DNA of 64,000 bases. Origin: Mucilaginibacter rubeus. Its GTDB lineage: Bacteria > Bacteroidota > Bacteroidia > Sphingobacteriales > Sphingobacteriaceae. Of this stretch, positions 8,886 to 17,554 are shown in pieces; within the stretch, counting starts at the first letter, position 1; the number at the start of each line of letters is the position of its first letter. The notes below the pieces were generated by a model that searched no databases, was not told where the DNA came from, and was given only the letters and a program-made list of their open reading frames with translations. Position numbers and translations under genes: made by a program. Where the stretch lies: positions 248,001 through 312,000 of the forward strand of contig NZ_BMKD01000005.1 in the NCBI RefSeq assembly GCF_014643835.1, read 5' to 3'.

Positions 8886-10886
8886 ATGACTTTCAAATCC
8901 ATTATTTCCCGTTGTAGTTTAATAGTTGTTTGTTCTTTTTTCTGGTATCATGGCGCTATGGCCCAGTTCAATAAGGTAGAAGATATCAAGCCGGCCCCTT
9001 ACCCCCAGGATGCAGCAACCCTGGTTAGAACTTATGTCAATCCGGTGCTCGCCGGGGATCATCCGGATCCGACACTCTTAAAGGTTGGCGATGACTTTTA
9101 CATGTGCGGCTCCAGTTTTCATTTCGTCCCTAACTTACCGATTCTCCATTCCAAAGACCTGTTGCATTGGGAGCTCATTTCAAGGGTTGTGCCCGCGGAT
9201 TGGGATGAGTTAAAGTCCGGGGCGCCGGGTGCCGGCATTTGGCAAGGCGCAATAACCTATTTTTATGGCGTTTATCGTATTTATTTTTCAAACAGCGCAG
9301 GAGGCGGGCAATACATGTCAAGCGCCGCGAAACCGTCGGGGCCATGGTCTGCGCCTGAAAAAGTTAAAACAACCCCGGATACAGGCCCTATCGGCTACGA
9401 TAATTCTATTTTCGTAGATGACGACGGCACACCTTACATGATCATTAAAGCCAGTCAGACAGCTAACCGCATACAGCAGATCGATCGTTCCGGCCACCTG
9501 ACAGGCAAATTGATTAACCTGGACTGGATCAATCACGACAAGAAATACAGCTGGGCTGAGGGTCCTGTGATGTGTAAGAGAGACGGCTGGTATTATTACT
9601 TCATGGCTGGTGATGTTACAGGCGGGCAGTATGTACTTCGTTCAAGATCACTTACTGCAGATTCAGCGAAATGGGAGAACCTTGGAAAAATATTCGCATT
9701 TTCAAAAGATCCGGATAACAGGTTCAGATCAGTCAATCATATGTCGTCCCCATTTCGGTTAAGCGACGGTACCTGGTGGTGTATCGCGCAAAGTTATGAT
9801 GCGCCCAAAGGGGATGACTGGAGCGGCCAGGGAAGGCAGGACCTGATTTTGCAGGTTCAGTGGACAGCCGACGGCCGTCCGTTTGTTCCTTATCCCTCAG
9901 ATATGCCCCTTGCACGTCCAAATCTTACAAATAACGGCCTGGCCTGGCGCTTACCGAGGTCGGATGAATTTTCAAGTTCAAATTTGTCGTTGTATTGGCA
10001 TTTTTTCAACAAGAACGCTGCGCAACAGTATTCAGTCACTGACAATAAAGGCTGGCTTAGGCTTAAGCCGAAAATTGGCAGGACCCACATTCTGCAAAAA
10101 GAGGCGGGACATTATTATTCGCTCGTTACGCGGGTAAGGCTGAATGCACTGGCATCGGGGCAAGAGGCGGGGATTTACCTTGCTTCCGGCAATGAATCGG
10201 TAAACGTGCGTCTTTGTACTGGGTTTGAAGAAGGCAGAAAAATATTCAATTTCGCGATGGGCGGCCAGTCGTTCAGCACAGAAAACAAAATTGGGGAAAG
10301 CGTATGGCTAAAGCTGGAGCGAAAAGCGCATGAGCTAACCGGTTACTACAGTTCTGATGGTCTGCAATGGCATCAAATCGGTACGGTCATCAATGCAAGT
10401 GAACTGGACAAAGCCCAGCCTAATTTTAATTCGTGGGTAGGTACCAGCCTGGGCCTTTTTGCTGAAGGCAGGGAAGCGGATTTCGATCTTTTCGTTTATA
10501 AAGACGGTTATTCGGAGCAGCCCTTAGCAGGCGCCAATAATTATTGGGGCGTTACGTTATCTCAGGTTGATGGCGCTATCTTAAACAACGATGCCGGAGG
10601 TTGGGCGATGTTGGGCGGAGTGGATATGGGGAGAGGGGCAAACAAAGCAACCAGTATTTCTTTGACCGCCGCGGCGCTTAGTAACGGCAGCGTTGAAATA
10701 TGGATCGATGACCTAAACAAAGACGGCAGGAGAATCGCGGTTATGCCGGTTAAAAGTACGGGCTCATTGAATAAATGGTCGGCCATATCTGCAAAGATAC
10801 CCGCCATTGCCGGTCAGCATGATCTATATGTCAAGATAAAAGGATCTAAGAATGCTTTGGCAATAAGATCATTATTGTTTAAATAA
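8886..10886 (+). CDS. GH43 glycosidase with CBM6-like C-terminus
   Basis: Exported GH43 enzyme of 666 residues, the only PUL enzyme here read rightward. The ATG at 8886 is chosen because it yields a good signal peptide (MTFKSIIS... ending AMAQ at residue 27). The propeller has base D61 in GDHPDPTL, D172 in GYDNSIFVDDDG and acid E225 in SWAEGPVM. A concanavalin-like sandwich (about 355-530) follows. The last ~120 residues (YWGVTLSQVDGA, SVEIWIDDLNKDG, HDLYVKIKG) look like a CBM6-type carbohydrate-binding module. This is the typical build of xylan-active beta-xylosidases or arabinofuranosidases. It sits opposite the FN3 lyase gene, with which it may be co-regulated. Confidence 0.88.
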   Translation: MTFKSIISRCSLIVVCSFFWYHGAMAQFNKVEDIKPAPYPQDAATLVRTYVNPVLAGDHPDPTLLKVGDDFYMCGSSFHFVPNLPILHSKDLLHWELISRVVPADWDELKSGAPGAGIWQGAITYFYGVYRIYFSNSAGGGQYMSSAAKPSGPWSAPEKVKTTPDTGPIGYDNSIFVDDDGTPYMIIKASQTANRIQQIDRSGHLTGKLINLDWINHDKKYSWAEGPVMCKRDGWYYYFMAGDVTGGQYVLRSRSLTADSAKWENLGKIFAFSKDPDNRFRSVNHMSSPFRLSDGTWWCIAQSYDAPKGDDWSGQGRQDLILQVQWTADGRPFVPYPSDMPLARPNLTNNGLAWRLPRSDEFSSSNLSLYWHFFNKNAAQQYSVTDNKGWLRLKPKIGRTHILQKEAGHYYSLVTRVRLNALASGQEAGIYLASGNESVNVRLCTGFEEGRKIFNFAMGGQSFSTENKIGESVWLKLERKAHELTGYYSSDGLQWHQIGTVINASELDKAQPNFNSWVGTSLGLFAEGREADFDLFVYKDGYSEQPLAGANNYWGVTLSQVDGAILNNDAGGWAMLGGVDMGRGANKATSISLTAAALSNGSVEIWIDDLNKDGRRIAVMPVKSTGSLNKWSAISAKIPAIAGQHDLYVKIKGSKNALAIRSLLFK

Positions 10887-11274
10887 GCTGTCCCTGCCCG
10901 AAACTAATTGATCATAAAGGCAGGCGCTCTCCTTGCTTCCCGATTGCTATCCTTACCTTTTTTATCATTTAAAAACGAAAACCGCAGAAAAAAATGGTAC
11001 AGCAGCAATTGCAAACAAAGGAGTAAACAGAATTTCAAACCGCCCAGGCTTAACAGGAAAGGAAGCCAAAGAAGATGAGAGCACCGGAAGGTATAAGTTT
11101 TTCAGCTATGCTACGTTATTTTTAAAGCCAACTGAAAATCCTCAAATACAAATGCGATTAAAGCATCTCTAATGAGGATTTTCTACTTGGACTATCAGAG
11201 CGTAACCGTAATTATTTCAGATCCGGAAACAAGGAGGTTAAAAATCATTTATGTTATATATCCGACTATCTCAA
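10887..11274. other. Intergenic, convergent region
   Basis: The 388 bases between the rightward GH43-CBM6 gene and the leftward reductase gene hold no supported gene. A 79-codon frame at 10933-11172 has no recognisable product and no control signals. No strong terminator stem was seen. Confidence 0.35.
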
Positions 11275-12288
11275 CTAATATATTTTGTTCCGATTTTTAA
11301 TCAAATAGACCATTGCTTCTTTCACTACCTGCACCGGGTTTCTTGGAATAAATCCCAATTCTGTTCTGGCCTTTGAAGTATCAAAATTTTGTTGAAGTCC
11401 TGAAAACATTTTAATGTCTTTAGTAGTGAGCAATGGTGCTTTTCCCGTGATTCTGCTTCCGGTTTCCATCAGCCAGGCAATGGTCAAAAGTATGGGTTTT
11501 GGAACAGCGGCTGGCAGTTTTATATTCAGTTCAGGGAAGAGTTCCTGGGCGATTTTGGTGGTTTCTTTTATCGACATACATTTTTCGTTTGCCAGAATGT
11601 ACCGCTCACCATCCCTGCCTTTTGTTGCAGCCAGATAACAACCTTCGGCAACGTCTTTTACATCAATCCAATTGAGCGTAATGTTGGTTTCAACAGGAAT
11701 TTGTTTTTTCAAAATCAGTTGGATGATGTTATAGGAAACGTTCAATGGTGCAAATGCTTCGCTGCCAATCATTGCGGAAGGCAGTACGGCAACCAGCTCA
11801 ATGTTACGTTTCTTAGCCAACTCGAACGCCAGTTTTTCACCGTCATTTTTCGAGTTGTAATACATATCCCTGCGGTCGGGATTGTAGCCATAGCTCTCCT
11901 TTGTAGGAAGTCTGGAATAATCTAACGCCGCTATGGAACTTACATATACAATCCGTTTTACACCGGCTTCTGCGGCGGCTTCAATCATGTTTTTCGCCCC
12001 GGAAAGATTGACGTCATAAATTTCTTTTTTCGGGTTATTTGCCCAAAGTTTGAACGATGCACCTACGGCATAAAAAACATCCACATCCTGCAAGGCGTTA
12101 GCCAGGGATTGTTTGTCGGTGATGTCGGCCTGAACCACTTCGCAATTGAGTCCTGCAAAAGATTCCTGGTTTTTAATGTTGCGAACCGAAGCCCGGACAG
12201 GAATGCCTTTTTCGATAAGCAATCTCACAAGGTTATTGCCCAGATGTCCGTTTGCACCTGTAACCAATGCCAAATTTTTCTGTGCCAT
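11275..12288 (-). CDS. NAD(P)-dependent epimerase / dihydroflavonol-reductase-like SDR
   Basis: Extended short-chain dehydrogenase of 337 residues, cytoplasmic, most like the dihydroflavonol-4-reductase / 3-beta-HSD branch. The N-terminus has the Rossmann motif TGANGHLGNNLV (about 8-19), and the catalytic YxxxK is seen in MYYNSKNDGEK with an upstream SS in VYVSSIAALD. The substrate cannot be inferred. It lies 65 bases downstream of a Crp-type regulator on the same strand, so regulator and enzyme probably form one unit. Both sit inside the PUL without an obvious role in glycan use. Confidence 0.85.
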   Translation of the reverse strand: MAQKNLALVTGANGHLGNNLVRLLIEKGIPVRASVRNIKNQESFAGLNCEVVQADITDKQSLANALQDVDVFYAVGASFKLWANNPKKEIYDVNLSGAKNMIEAAAEAGVKRIVYVSSIAALDYSRLPTKESYGYNPDRRDMYYNSKNDGEKLAFELAKKRNIELVAVLPSAMIGSEAFAPLNVSYNIIQLILKKQIPVETNITLNWIDVKDVAEGCYLAATKGRDGERYILANEKCMSIKETTKIAQELFPELNIKLPAAVPKPILLTIAWLMETGSRITGKAPLLTTKDIKMFSGLQQNFDTSKARTELGFIPRNPVQVVKEAMVYLIKNRNKIY

Positions 12289-12353
12289 AGTTTTTGATGT
12301 TTAAATGATGGTACAAAATTCAAGATTGGCTTTTTAAAGGCACTTCACAAATG

Positions 12354-12923
12354 TTACTTAATGATTTCCTTTCGTATTCTGCTTAGGCTTTTAGGGTTCA
12401 TTCCTAAAAAAGATGCGATGTGTTGCAGCGGTACGTTTTGTAAGATCTGCGGATAGTTTTTCATTAATTTGCGATAGCGTTCTTCGGCACTTAGTGTTGC
12501 CAGTTCTGTTGAGCGGTTTTCGTTATAGGCAAGTGATTGCTGGAAAACCGAGATGCTGAAATCCCTGAAGACTGTGCTTTGCTGTGTTAGTTGATCCAGA
12601 TTCGTTTTCGTAATTCTCAATAATTCACATTCCGTTACACATTCCAGATTTTCGTTGGATTTTGTTTGGTTGACAAAGTGGAAGTAGGAAGTAATAAATC
12701 CTGGCGGACAATTGATATGTGTGGTTACCTCATCTCCGTTCTCGTTGTAATAAAACAGCCTTACATAGCCAGATACCACGAAATAAAGATACTTCGGAAT
12801 GCTTCCCTCTTTTTCACAGATGTGGTTTTTGGGGAAAAGTACATACTCAAAAAAGTCTTTGCACAAGGCCCTATCTTCGGGCGTGATTGTTTGGGATAGG
12901 AGTGCAAATAACTTTTCATGCAT
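12354..12923 (-). CDS. Crp/Fnr-family transcriptional regulator
   Basis: A 189-residue protein with an N-terminal cyclic-nucleotide-binding-type beta-roll (about 20-115, with GSIPKYLYFVVSGYVRLFYYNENGDE) and a C-terminal winged-helix region (about 145-189, LQHIASFLGMNPKSLSRIRKEI). This layout is typical of Bacteroidota Crp-like regulators. No CxxC iron-sulfur motif is seen, so it is not an FNR-type oxygen sensor. It is likely to control itself and the adjacent reductase gene. Confidence 0.85.
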   Translation of the reverse strand: MHEKLFALLSQTITPEDRALCKDFFEYVLFPKNHICEKEGSIPKYLYFVVSGYVRLFYYNENGDEVTTHINCPPGFITSYFHFVNQTKSNENLECVTECELLRITKTNLDQLTQQSTVFRDFSISVFQQSLAYNENRSTELATLSAEERYRKLMKNYPQILQNVPLQHIASFLGMNPKSLSRIRKEIIK

Positions 12924-13026
12924 TTTGTAAATTTAGAAATTTTATTAACCGTTATCGGCTTTTGCCTTTCCGTTTTCCAGGATGGTTTTGTCTGTAAGTT
13001 TTGAAATGGCATCGTTTTATCGCGCT

Positions 13027-13410
13027 TTAAATGGTTATACAAAGCGATGCAGATTCGGAATGCCCGAAGATGCAGGCAATGGCATCATTTAGATTTTTGG
13101 GTAGATGGGTAATGATTTTACTGACGATGGTATTTGTCACTACAGTTATAATTATATGATGAGTGAATACAAAATTGCCATCTATGTCCGGGAAAAAATT
13201 GCCATCCTGTCTGGCATAAATAAAGCCGAAAATGGATTTGCTGACTGCAAGATTGCAGTTGATTTCGTATAAATGCGACAATGAAGTAATATCATTAATG
13301 AGCTCGAAATTTTTGGCACTGTTGTCTGCCAGTAATTTGCCTTTGGGTGGTTTGAAAAAAGCAGTGTCGTCTTTCTTTAATTTTTGCATCCATTCCGAAA
13401 TGTTAAGCAA
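13027..13410 (-). CDS. Hypothetical protein with TTG start and strong Shine-Dalgarno
   Basis: Unrecognised 127-residue frame. It begins with TTG at 13410, six bases after a perfect AAAGGAGG on the minus strand, unusual in Bacteroidota where such motifs are rare; an internal ATG at 13389 is the alternative start. The product has a central segment DGNFVFTHHIIITVVTNTIVSKII that could be a beta-rich core or a weak membrane segment. It ends about 100 bases before the Crp-like gene and may be cotranscribed with it. It could also be a degenerate remnant. Function unknown. Confidence 0.45.
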   Translation of the reverse strand: MLNISEWMQKLKKDDTAFFKPPKGKLLADNSAKNFELINDITSLSHLYEINCNLAVSKSIFGFIYARQDGNFFPDIDGNFVFTHHIIITVVTNTIVSKIITHLPKNLNDAIACIFGHSESASLCITI

Positions 13411-13452
13411 ATTGATCCTCCTTTACGCTTCATCATATGGCTTATTCTAAAT

Positions 13453-14523
13453 TTATTTTGATTTAAACGGGTCAATCAGGGCAATACTGCCATCTGAACG
13501 GTGGTAAAGCGGCGTTACCTTAACATTTCTCAGGTGTGTTTTGCCGGAAATTTCCGTGTCGTGGTAAAACAGGTACCATTTTCCTTTAAACTCCACAATA
13601 GAATGGTGCGTGGTCCAGCCCTGCACCGGTTTCAAAAATATTCCTTTATAGCTGAAGGGGCCGAATGGCTTATCACTTGTAGCGTACGCCAGGTAATGCG
13701 TGTCGCCTGTAGAGTAGGTGAAATAGTATTTACCTTCAAATTTATGCATCCAGGGCCCTTCAAAAAAACGCCTGTTATGGTCTTTTCCCAGCAGCGGGCG
13801 CCCGCTCTCGTCCAGGATAATAACATCCTTCACCGGCCCCTCAAATTGCTTCATATCCGAACTTAGCCTGACCACTTTACAGCTGAGCGCCGGGGCATCA
13901 TCGTTCTGAAGGTCGGTTTTGGAACCGTTGGGCTGGTATTTACCCGTGGCCCATTGCTGTAACTGACCTCCCCAGATACCGCCAAAATACATATAACTTT
14001 GGCCATCCGAATCTGTATAAACCGCCGGATCGATACTAAAACTGCCTTCAATTGGCTGTGGTTCGGCTTTAAAAGGCCCGGCGGGATTTTTGGAAGTAGC
14101 GACACCAATATGGAAAACATCTTGTTTATCCTTCACCGGAAAGTAAAGGTAGTACACGCCATTTTTGTAAGCACAATCCGGCGCCCATAGCTGCCTTCCC
14201 GCCCAGGGGATATTTTTTATATCGAGGGCTACCCCGTGATCGGTTACCGGCCCGTTGATATGATCGAGCGAAAGCATATGATAATCCCTCATCGCGAAGT
14301 GATCGCCGCTGCCGTTGTCGGTTACGGCTGTGTCAATGTCATGAGAAGGGTAAATATAAATTTTACCATTGAAAACATGTGCGGAGGGATCTGCGGTATA
14401 AATCGATCTGATGAGGGGAGGAGATAAAAAGGTTTGTTTTTGTTTTGTTTGGGCGGCGGCCTGATTTACGGTGAAAACCGCCGCCATGAGTGTGCAGATA
14501 AGTTTAAATTGGGTTTGTTTCAT
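13453..14523 (-). CDS. Single-domain GH43 glycosidase
   Basis: Exported GH43 enzyme of 356 residues with no accessory domain. A signal peptide (1-24, ending AAAQ) precedes a five-blade propeller with base D45 in YTADPSAHVF, D165 in SIDPAVYTDSDG and general acid E255 in RRFFEGPWMHK. Its sequence type (PSHDID, DYHMLSLDHINGPVTDHG, QLWAPDCAYKNG) is that of small GH43 beta-xylosidase/arabinofuranosidases rather than the two-domain paralogues in this locus. It lies 173 bases downstream of the GH95 gene on the same strand and ends 42 bases before the TTG-start hypothetical gene. Confidence 0.88.
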   Translation of the reverse strand: MKQTQFKLICTLMAAVFTVNQAAAQTKQKQTFLSPPLIRSIYTADPSAHVFNGKIYIYPSHDIDTAVTDNGSGDHFAMRDYHMLSLDHINGPVTDHGVALDIKNIPWAGRQLWAPDCAYKNGVYYLYFPVKDKQDVFHIGVATSKNPAGPFKAEPQPIEGSFSIDPAVYTDSDGQSYMYFGGIWGGQLQQWATGKYQPNGSKTDLQNDDAPALSCKVVRLSSDMKQFEGPVKDVIILDESGRPLLGKDHNRRFFEGPWMHKFEGKYYFTYSTGDTHYLAYATSDKPFGPFSYKGIFLKPVQGWTTHHSIVEFKGKWYLFYHDTEISGKTHLRNVKVTPLYHRSDGSIALIDPFKSK

Positions 14524-14696
14524 CTTTATTAATATTGTTTTCCAAAGGCCAGCAGGCAGGGCATTTATACTTCGATGTTTAATTTGACGGGGCTGGATAG
14601 CCCGGGTTGTCCAGCATTTTTTTCATCATATCGCCGGCCAATTCCCTGTTATATGCTTATAGCGAAATAGCTACTACAAGCCATCTTATTAATTAC

Positions 14697-17198
14697 TCAA
14701 ATAATGCGGTATGTTTTACCTGCCAGGGTTGGAAGATCATATAAATAACTTTTCGGGAGTTTTACGCTTAAATCTTTATCGTTTTTTTTGATAATGGGTT
14801 GCGCGATGTCGGTGATACGATAGAATCGATTGCTGTTAACCCCGTTTGCTTTTTTTAACATCCGGTTGTTCAGCAGTTCGTTAACACGCAGCCGGCAATT
14901 CCCGCCAAGGGCCGAATGTATAACGAGTTTCGTTAGGTGACGGCCTGACCATGCCAGGTCTATCTTGAATCCGCCACGGGCCATCAGCCCGTTTACGCTG
15001 CCTTTATCCCAGTCGTCGGGCATAGCAGGCAGCAGATAGATTGCAGCATCATGGCTTTGCATCAACATTTCGGTGATCCCCGAAGTACAGCCAAAATTGC
15101 CGTCAATCTGAAAGGGAGGATGTGCGTCAAATAAATTGGGATATGTGCCTCCGGATCCGGTCATGACTGGTTTTATCTGGTCTTTGATTAGCTTGTAAGC
15201 GTGATTGCCGTCTAATAACCGGGCCCACAAATTAATCTTCCAGGCCATTGACCAGCCGGTAGATACGTCACCGCGGTATACCAATGAATTTTTGGCCGCG
15301 GCGAATAATTCCGGATGTATAAAAGGAGAAATCTGGTTCCCCGGGAAAAGTCCGTAAAGGTGCGATACGTGGCGGTGATTGTCAGTTGGCCGGTCAAGGT
15401 CGTCCAGCCACTCCTGCAATTGCCCGTACCGGCCAACCTGCATTGGCGGCAATTTTTCGCGCAGCGCTTTCAGCGAATCGGCAAATGTTTTGTCCGTATT
15501 CAGGTCTGCCGCAGCATATATAACATCTGTAAATAAGCCATATACCAATTGGTTATCCATCGTGGTCCCGGCAGCAACCGACACCTCATGGCTCCCGGTT
15601 ATGTATTCGTGCTCGGGCGAAACAGACGGGCTTACGACGAGCCAGCCATGATCCGGTTCTTTTTGCAGCACATCAACGAAATAGGTAGCGGCACTTCTCA
15701 TTACCGGGTAATATTGCTTCAGAAATTTTTTATCTCCCGTGAAAAGATAATGCTCCCACAGATGCTGGCACAGCCAGGCATTTGCGGTTGGCCATAAGCC
15801 CCAGAATGCGCCATCCACTATACCGGTAATCCGCCAGATGTCTGTATTATGATGAAGCATCCAGCCCCTGGCCCCATACATCTGCCTGGCTGTCGCCTTA
15901 CCGGTTACGGAAACATCTTTGATGAGGTTAAATAAAGGCGTGCCCAGCTCAGATAGTTGGGTGGCCTCCGCCGGCCAATAGTTCATTTCAGTATTGATAT
16001 TGACGGTATACTTACTATCCCACGGACCTTTCAGTTCCCCGTTCCATATGCCCTGAAGGTTGGCCGGTTGTGATCCCGGTTGTGACGAACAGATCAGCAG
16101 GTAACGCCCGAATTGAAAATACAGTTCGGCCAGTTGGGCGTCGTTGTTACCTGCAAAGTTTTGTATCCGCACATCTGTGGGCAGATTGATCGCGTTTGTC
16201 ATGCCCAGGTCCAGTTTTATCCGGTTAAAGTACGACTGATAAAACCTGATATTAGATTGGCGCAGGGTATTAAACGATTTGGTACAGGCAGCCTGCATAT
16301 CGTTGCGGGCCCGCCCAGGCGCGTTTCCTGACAGGTTGTGATAGTTGATGAAATTAGTGCCGATGGAGAGATAAATAGTCGCCGTGTCCGCATGGGCGAT
16401 GGTCATCCCGGAAGTATCCGTTTGTATAGTACCCCCATGATTTTTTACACGGGCGATCATGTTAAACCTGACCTGGCCTTTTTGATTTTCGTGATCGCTG
16501 CTTTTACCTGAAAGAACGATTTCCTGGTTAGCTGCGCTAATCTCTTGTACAAGCGGGCTCTGGAGCCTTACCTTGCAATTGATCATTCCCGGTTTATCAG
16601 CACTCAGCCGTACCAGTAACACATGTTCTTTGAAAGAGGTAAAGTATTCCCGCTTATACTGAACGCCTCCCGAGCTGTAACGTACTGTGGCTGTGGCATG
16701 TTCAATATCCAGGTCGCGGTAATAATTGCTAACGTCCGTCTGGCCGGGAAAATTGATATACAAATTGCCAGCGAGCTGATAGGGCATGCCGCTGTTGCCC
16801 TTCGGGCCGAGATATTTATTGGCAGCCGCCTGCGCCTCCAGGTATTTTTTTTGCGCCAAAAGCACGCGTACTTCTTCAATATGAGGCTTAGCGGCCGAAT
16901 CAATGTTGTTGTTGGGGGCGCCTCCCCAGATGGTAGATTCGTTGAGCTGGATGCGTTCCTGCTGTACGCCGCCAAAGATCATTCCACCTATAAAACCATT
17001 CCCTATCGGCAGGGCCTCATTCCAGTTGGTGGCGGGCCTGGTGTACCATAACTTATAACGCAGATCCCGAAGAGCGGATTGACTGTTTTGGCCCCAGGCA
17101 ACGGCACAAAAAAGGCCTGCAATTATTGCTAAAAATGTCTTTTTCAATTTTATCAGTTTAGTTATGACAGGGGTATACAAGCCCGTGCCGGTTTGCAA
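14697..17198 (-). CDS. GH95 alpha-L-fucosidase / alpha-L-galactosidase-like enzyme
   Basis: Glycoside hydrolase family 95 enzyme of up to 833 residues, predicted to remove terminal alpha-1,2-linked L-fucose or L-galactose. The family N-terminus (LWYTRPATNWNEALPIGNG, RIQLNEST), the paired Asn of NINTEMNYWP (about 400), the general-acid Glu of SPSVSPEH (about 528) and the Asp of QIDGNFG (about 698) are all present. In family members these form the inverting machinery. The ATG at 17198 gives a long N-region; a TTG at 17147 would start directly at KKTFLAIIAGLF and give a more typical signal peptide ending AWGQ. It has its own upstream region with an inverted repeat and lies beyond the susD terminator. 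Confidence 0.9.
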   Translation of the reverse strand: MQTGTGLYTPVITKLIKLKKTFLAIIAGLFCAVAWGQNSQSALRDLRYKLWYTRPATNWNEALPIGNGFIGGMIFGGVQQERIQLNESTIWGGAPNNNIDSAAKPHIEEVRVLLAQKKYLEAQAAANKYLGPKGNSGMPYQLAGNLYINFPGQTDVSNYYRDLDIEHATATVRYSSGGVQYKREYFTSFKEHVLLVRLSADKPGMINCKVRLQSPLVQEISAANQEIVLSGKSSDHENQKGQVRFNMIARVKNHGGTIQTDTSGMTIAHADTATIYLSIGTNFINYHNLSGNAPGRARNDMQAACTKSFNTLRQSNIRFYQSYFNRIKLDLGMTNAINLPTDVRIQNFAGNNDAQLAELYFQFGRYLLICSSQPGSQPANLQGIWNGELKGPWDSKYTVNINTEMNYWPAEATQLSELGTPLFNLIKDVSVTGKATARQMYGARGWMLHHNTDIWRITGIVDGAFWGLWPTANAWLCQHLWEHYLFTGDKKFLKQYYPVMRSAATYFVDVLQKEPDHGWLVVSPSVSPEHEYITGSHEVSVAAGTTMDNQLVYGLFTDVIYAAADLNTDKTFADSLKALREKLPPMQVGRYGQLQEWLDDLDRPTDNHRHVSHLYGLFPGNQISPFIHPELFAAAKNSLVYRGDVSTGWSMAWKINLWARLLDGNHAYKLIKDQIKPVMTGSGGTYPNLFDAHPPFQIDGNFGCTSGITEMLMQSHDAAIYLLPAMPDDWDKGSVNGLMARGGFKIDLAWSGRHLTKLVIHSALGGNCRLRVNELLNNRMLKKANGVNSNRFYRITDIAQPIIKKNDKDLSVKLPKSYLYDLPTLAGKTYRII

Positions 17199-17503
17199 GT
17201 CAGTTTATTGGGTTATAGCGGCAAGTCACTTTTTTAAGTATGGTTGCTTTTTTCTTACAATATATTGACTATTAGCCTTATGAACAATATTTTATCCCCG
17301 GATTAATTATCCCGATTGATTTTTGAACAAGCTCCGTTTTAAAGAAAACAGGGTTCGCCGAATAGGCCTGCGCAATACAATTGCGCAAATGTTAAACCGG
17401 AAAGCTGCATTAAGCCGTATAAATTGCCCCTCAAACACGAGAAAGATCATCGTATAATTATGCAAATGCTGTACGCTAAGCATCACCGACCGGAAGAAAT
17501 TAA
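17199..17503. promoter_or_regulatory. Upstream region of the GH95 gene
   Basis: No gene is present. The region lies between the susD terminator and the GH95 start and should carry the GH95 promoter. It contains the inverted repeat described at 17369-17387. No perfect TAnnTTTG box was found on the minus strand. Confidence 0.4.
17369..17387. promoter_or_regulatory. Inverted repeat, candidate PUL operator (GH95 side)
   Basis: TGCGCAAT (17369-17376) and ATTGCGCA (17380-17387) form a perfect inverted repeat around a 3-base spacer ACA. The core half-site CGCAAT/ATTGCG is shared with the palindrome upstream of susC. Position, 180-240 bases before the GH95 start, fits an activator site. The binding protein is unknown. 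Confidence 0.45.
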
Positions 17504-17529
17504 GAGGCTGTTCACAATTGAACAGCCTC
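17504..17529 (-). terminator. Terminator-like hairpin after susD
   Basis: GAGGCTGTTCA (17504-17514) and TGAACAGCCTC (17519-17529) pair perfectly over 11 bp around a 4-base loop. It starts 26 bases past the susD stop. On the minus strand it is preceded by an A/T run and followed by TTAATTTCTTCC, a moderately T-rich tail, so it should end or trim the susCD transcript. Confidence 0.7.
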
Positions 17530-17554
17530 GTTAAAAAATCATTATTTCTCCAGC

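Noticed and set aside
10933-11172. 79-codon plus-strand frame
   Set aside because: No recognisable protein, no promoter and odd composition; treated as intergenic.
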